This document shows positions 21,490-21,873 of a stretch of 21,873 bases of DNA, piece by piece. Each line of letters opens with the position of its first letter. The first letter of the stretch is position 1. A program made the translations under genes and the position numbers. The stretch comes from Acidimicrobiia bacterium. GTDB taxonomy: Bacteria; Actinomycetota; Acidimicrobiia; IMCC26256; BP-133. Where the stretch lies: the NCBI GenBank assembly GCA_025923175.1, contig JAICGL010000006.1, positions 1-21,873 of the forward strand, read 5' to 3'. The notes under the pieces were generated by a model that saw only the letters and a list, made by a program, of their open reading frames with translations, was not told the DNA's origin and did no database searches.

Positions 21490-21873
21490 GTGCTCGTCGC
21501 CCATGCCCTCTGGTCACCCGGTCGCGGGTTTTGTCTGTGGGCGGAGGACAGCCGGCTGGCGGGCAGGCCCCGGCAGGACGACGACTATGACGATGCGTTC
21601 GGGCTTCGGAGGCACAGTTTCGCCCTGGCGGCCGATGGTCTCGGGGCGTTCCTGGGGCTCGGGGCCGACGCGGTCGCTCGGGCGACAGCAGTCCGGCTGA
21701 CGCTCCTTCTTCCGACCGACGGCGGGCGGCCCCTACCAGCGGGGGCGGTCAGGGCGGCGGCCACCAACCGTCGCTCTCTGGCCGCCCCGGGTATGAGGCC
21801 GTGGGCCGTCCCGGCGTTGCGGGTCGCTCCCGGCGACGCCCTCGAAGCGCTCCTCTCCCGGCGGCGTTCCGCC
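21490..21873 (+). CDS. SNF2-family DEAD/DEAH helicase, N-terminal part (cut by window edge)
   Basis: Only 128 codons are visible. The start VLVAHALWSPGRGFCLWAEDSRL closely matches the N-terminus of actinobacterial SNF2-type helicases (for example the mycobacterial form beginning MLVLHGFWS...LWAEDS), followed by HSFALAADGLGAFL and LTLLLPTDGGRPLP, and by WAVPALRVAPGDALEALL. In that family the helicase core comes several hundred residues later, beyond the window. GTG 21490 is the likely start: homology begins there, although I see no ribosome site. A TACCAT box 7 bases upstream would allow leaderless transcription, but no good -35 fits. The gap 21274-21489 holds no other gene that I can support. 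Confidence 0.75.
   Translation, partial: MLVAHALWSPGRGFCLWAEDSRLAGRPRQDDDYDDAFGLRRHSFALAADGLGAFLGLGADAVARATAVRLTLLLPTDGGRPLPAGAVRAAATNRRSLAAPGMRPWAVPALRVAPGDALEALLSRRRSA

Noticed and set aside
21332..21700. 122-codon plus-strand frame before and inside the helicase start
   Set aside because: It is out of frame with the helicase N-terminus, which shows clear family similarity; its own product is compositionally biased and unrecognisable.

Overview
The window looks like chromosomal DNA from a GC-rich actinobacterium, probably a deep-branching or uncultured lineage (an Acidimicrobiia-like origin is a guess). The evidence is a WhiB-type iron-sulfur protein, an MtrA/MtrB/LpqB-like two-component set, the start of an actinobacterial-type SNF2 helicase, frequent GTG/TTG starts and very high G+C at third codon positions. 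No mobile element, CRISPR array, tRNA or rRNA was seen.

Layout. (1) 1-1108, minus strand: the 5' part of folE (GTP cyclohydrolase I) preceded by a DoxX-like membrane protein with a strong promoter. (2) 1260-1688, plus strand: a small conserved-looking protein of unknown function. (3) 6537 down to 1713, minus strand: six closely spaced genes, in transcription order a CopC-CopD fusion, a secreted blue-copper cupredoxin, a two-CBS-domain protein, a WhiB protein, a CbbX-type AAA+ ATPase and a GAPDH-like protein that has lost its catalytic residues. (4) 8771-6669, minus strand: a 700-residue exported protein joining a type-1 copper cupredoxin domain to a beta-propeller-like region dotted with histidines. 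(5) 9152-14491, plus strand: one probable operon with a cupredoxin lipoprotein, the cytochrome c oxidase subunits II (with fused cytochrome c), I, III and IV, and a membrane protein carrying two tandem cupredoxins. (6) 14586-17206: heme O synthase ctaB flanked by two paralogous HTH regulators with a conserved cysteine triad. (7) 19859-17377, minus strand: four overlapping genes (small unknown protein, STAS protein, histidine kinase, GerMN lipoprotein), divergent from an OmpR-type response regulator (20021-20707). (8) A small winged-helix-like protein and the N-terminus of an SNF2-family helicase end the window.

How they may work together. The centre of the window is a copper and respiration island: five type-1 copper domains in four proteins, a copper import/handling protein (CopCD), a caa3-type oxidase that needs CuA and CuB, and CtaB for its heme. 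A plausible reading is that the cupredoxin-propeller protein oxidises an unknown substrate or delivers electrons, and that the cupredoxins pass electrons to the cytochrome c domain of the oxidase. The attached module WhiB-CBS-CbbX-pseudo-GAPDH looks like redox/energy sensing tied to an AAA+ remodeller. No Rubisco is present in the window, so the target of the CbbX-like ATPase is open. The most unusual items are the pseudo-enzyme GAPDH beside CbbX and the cupredoxin-propeller fusion.
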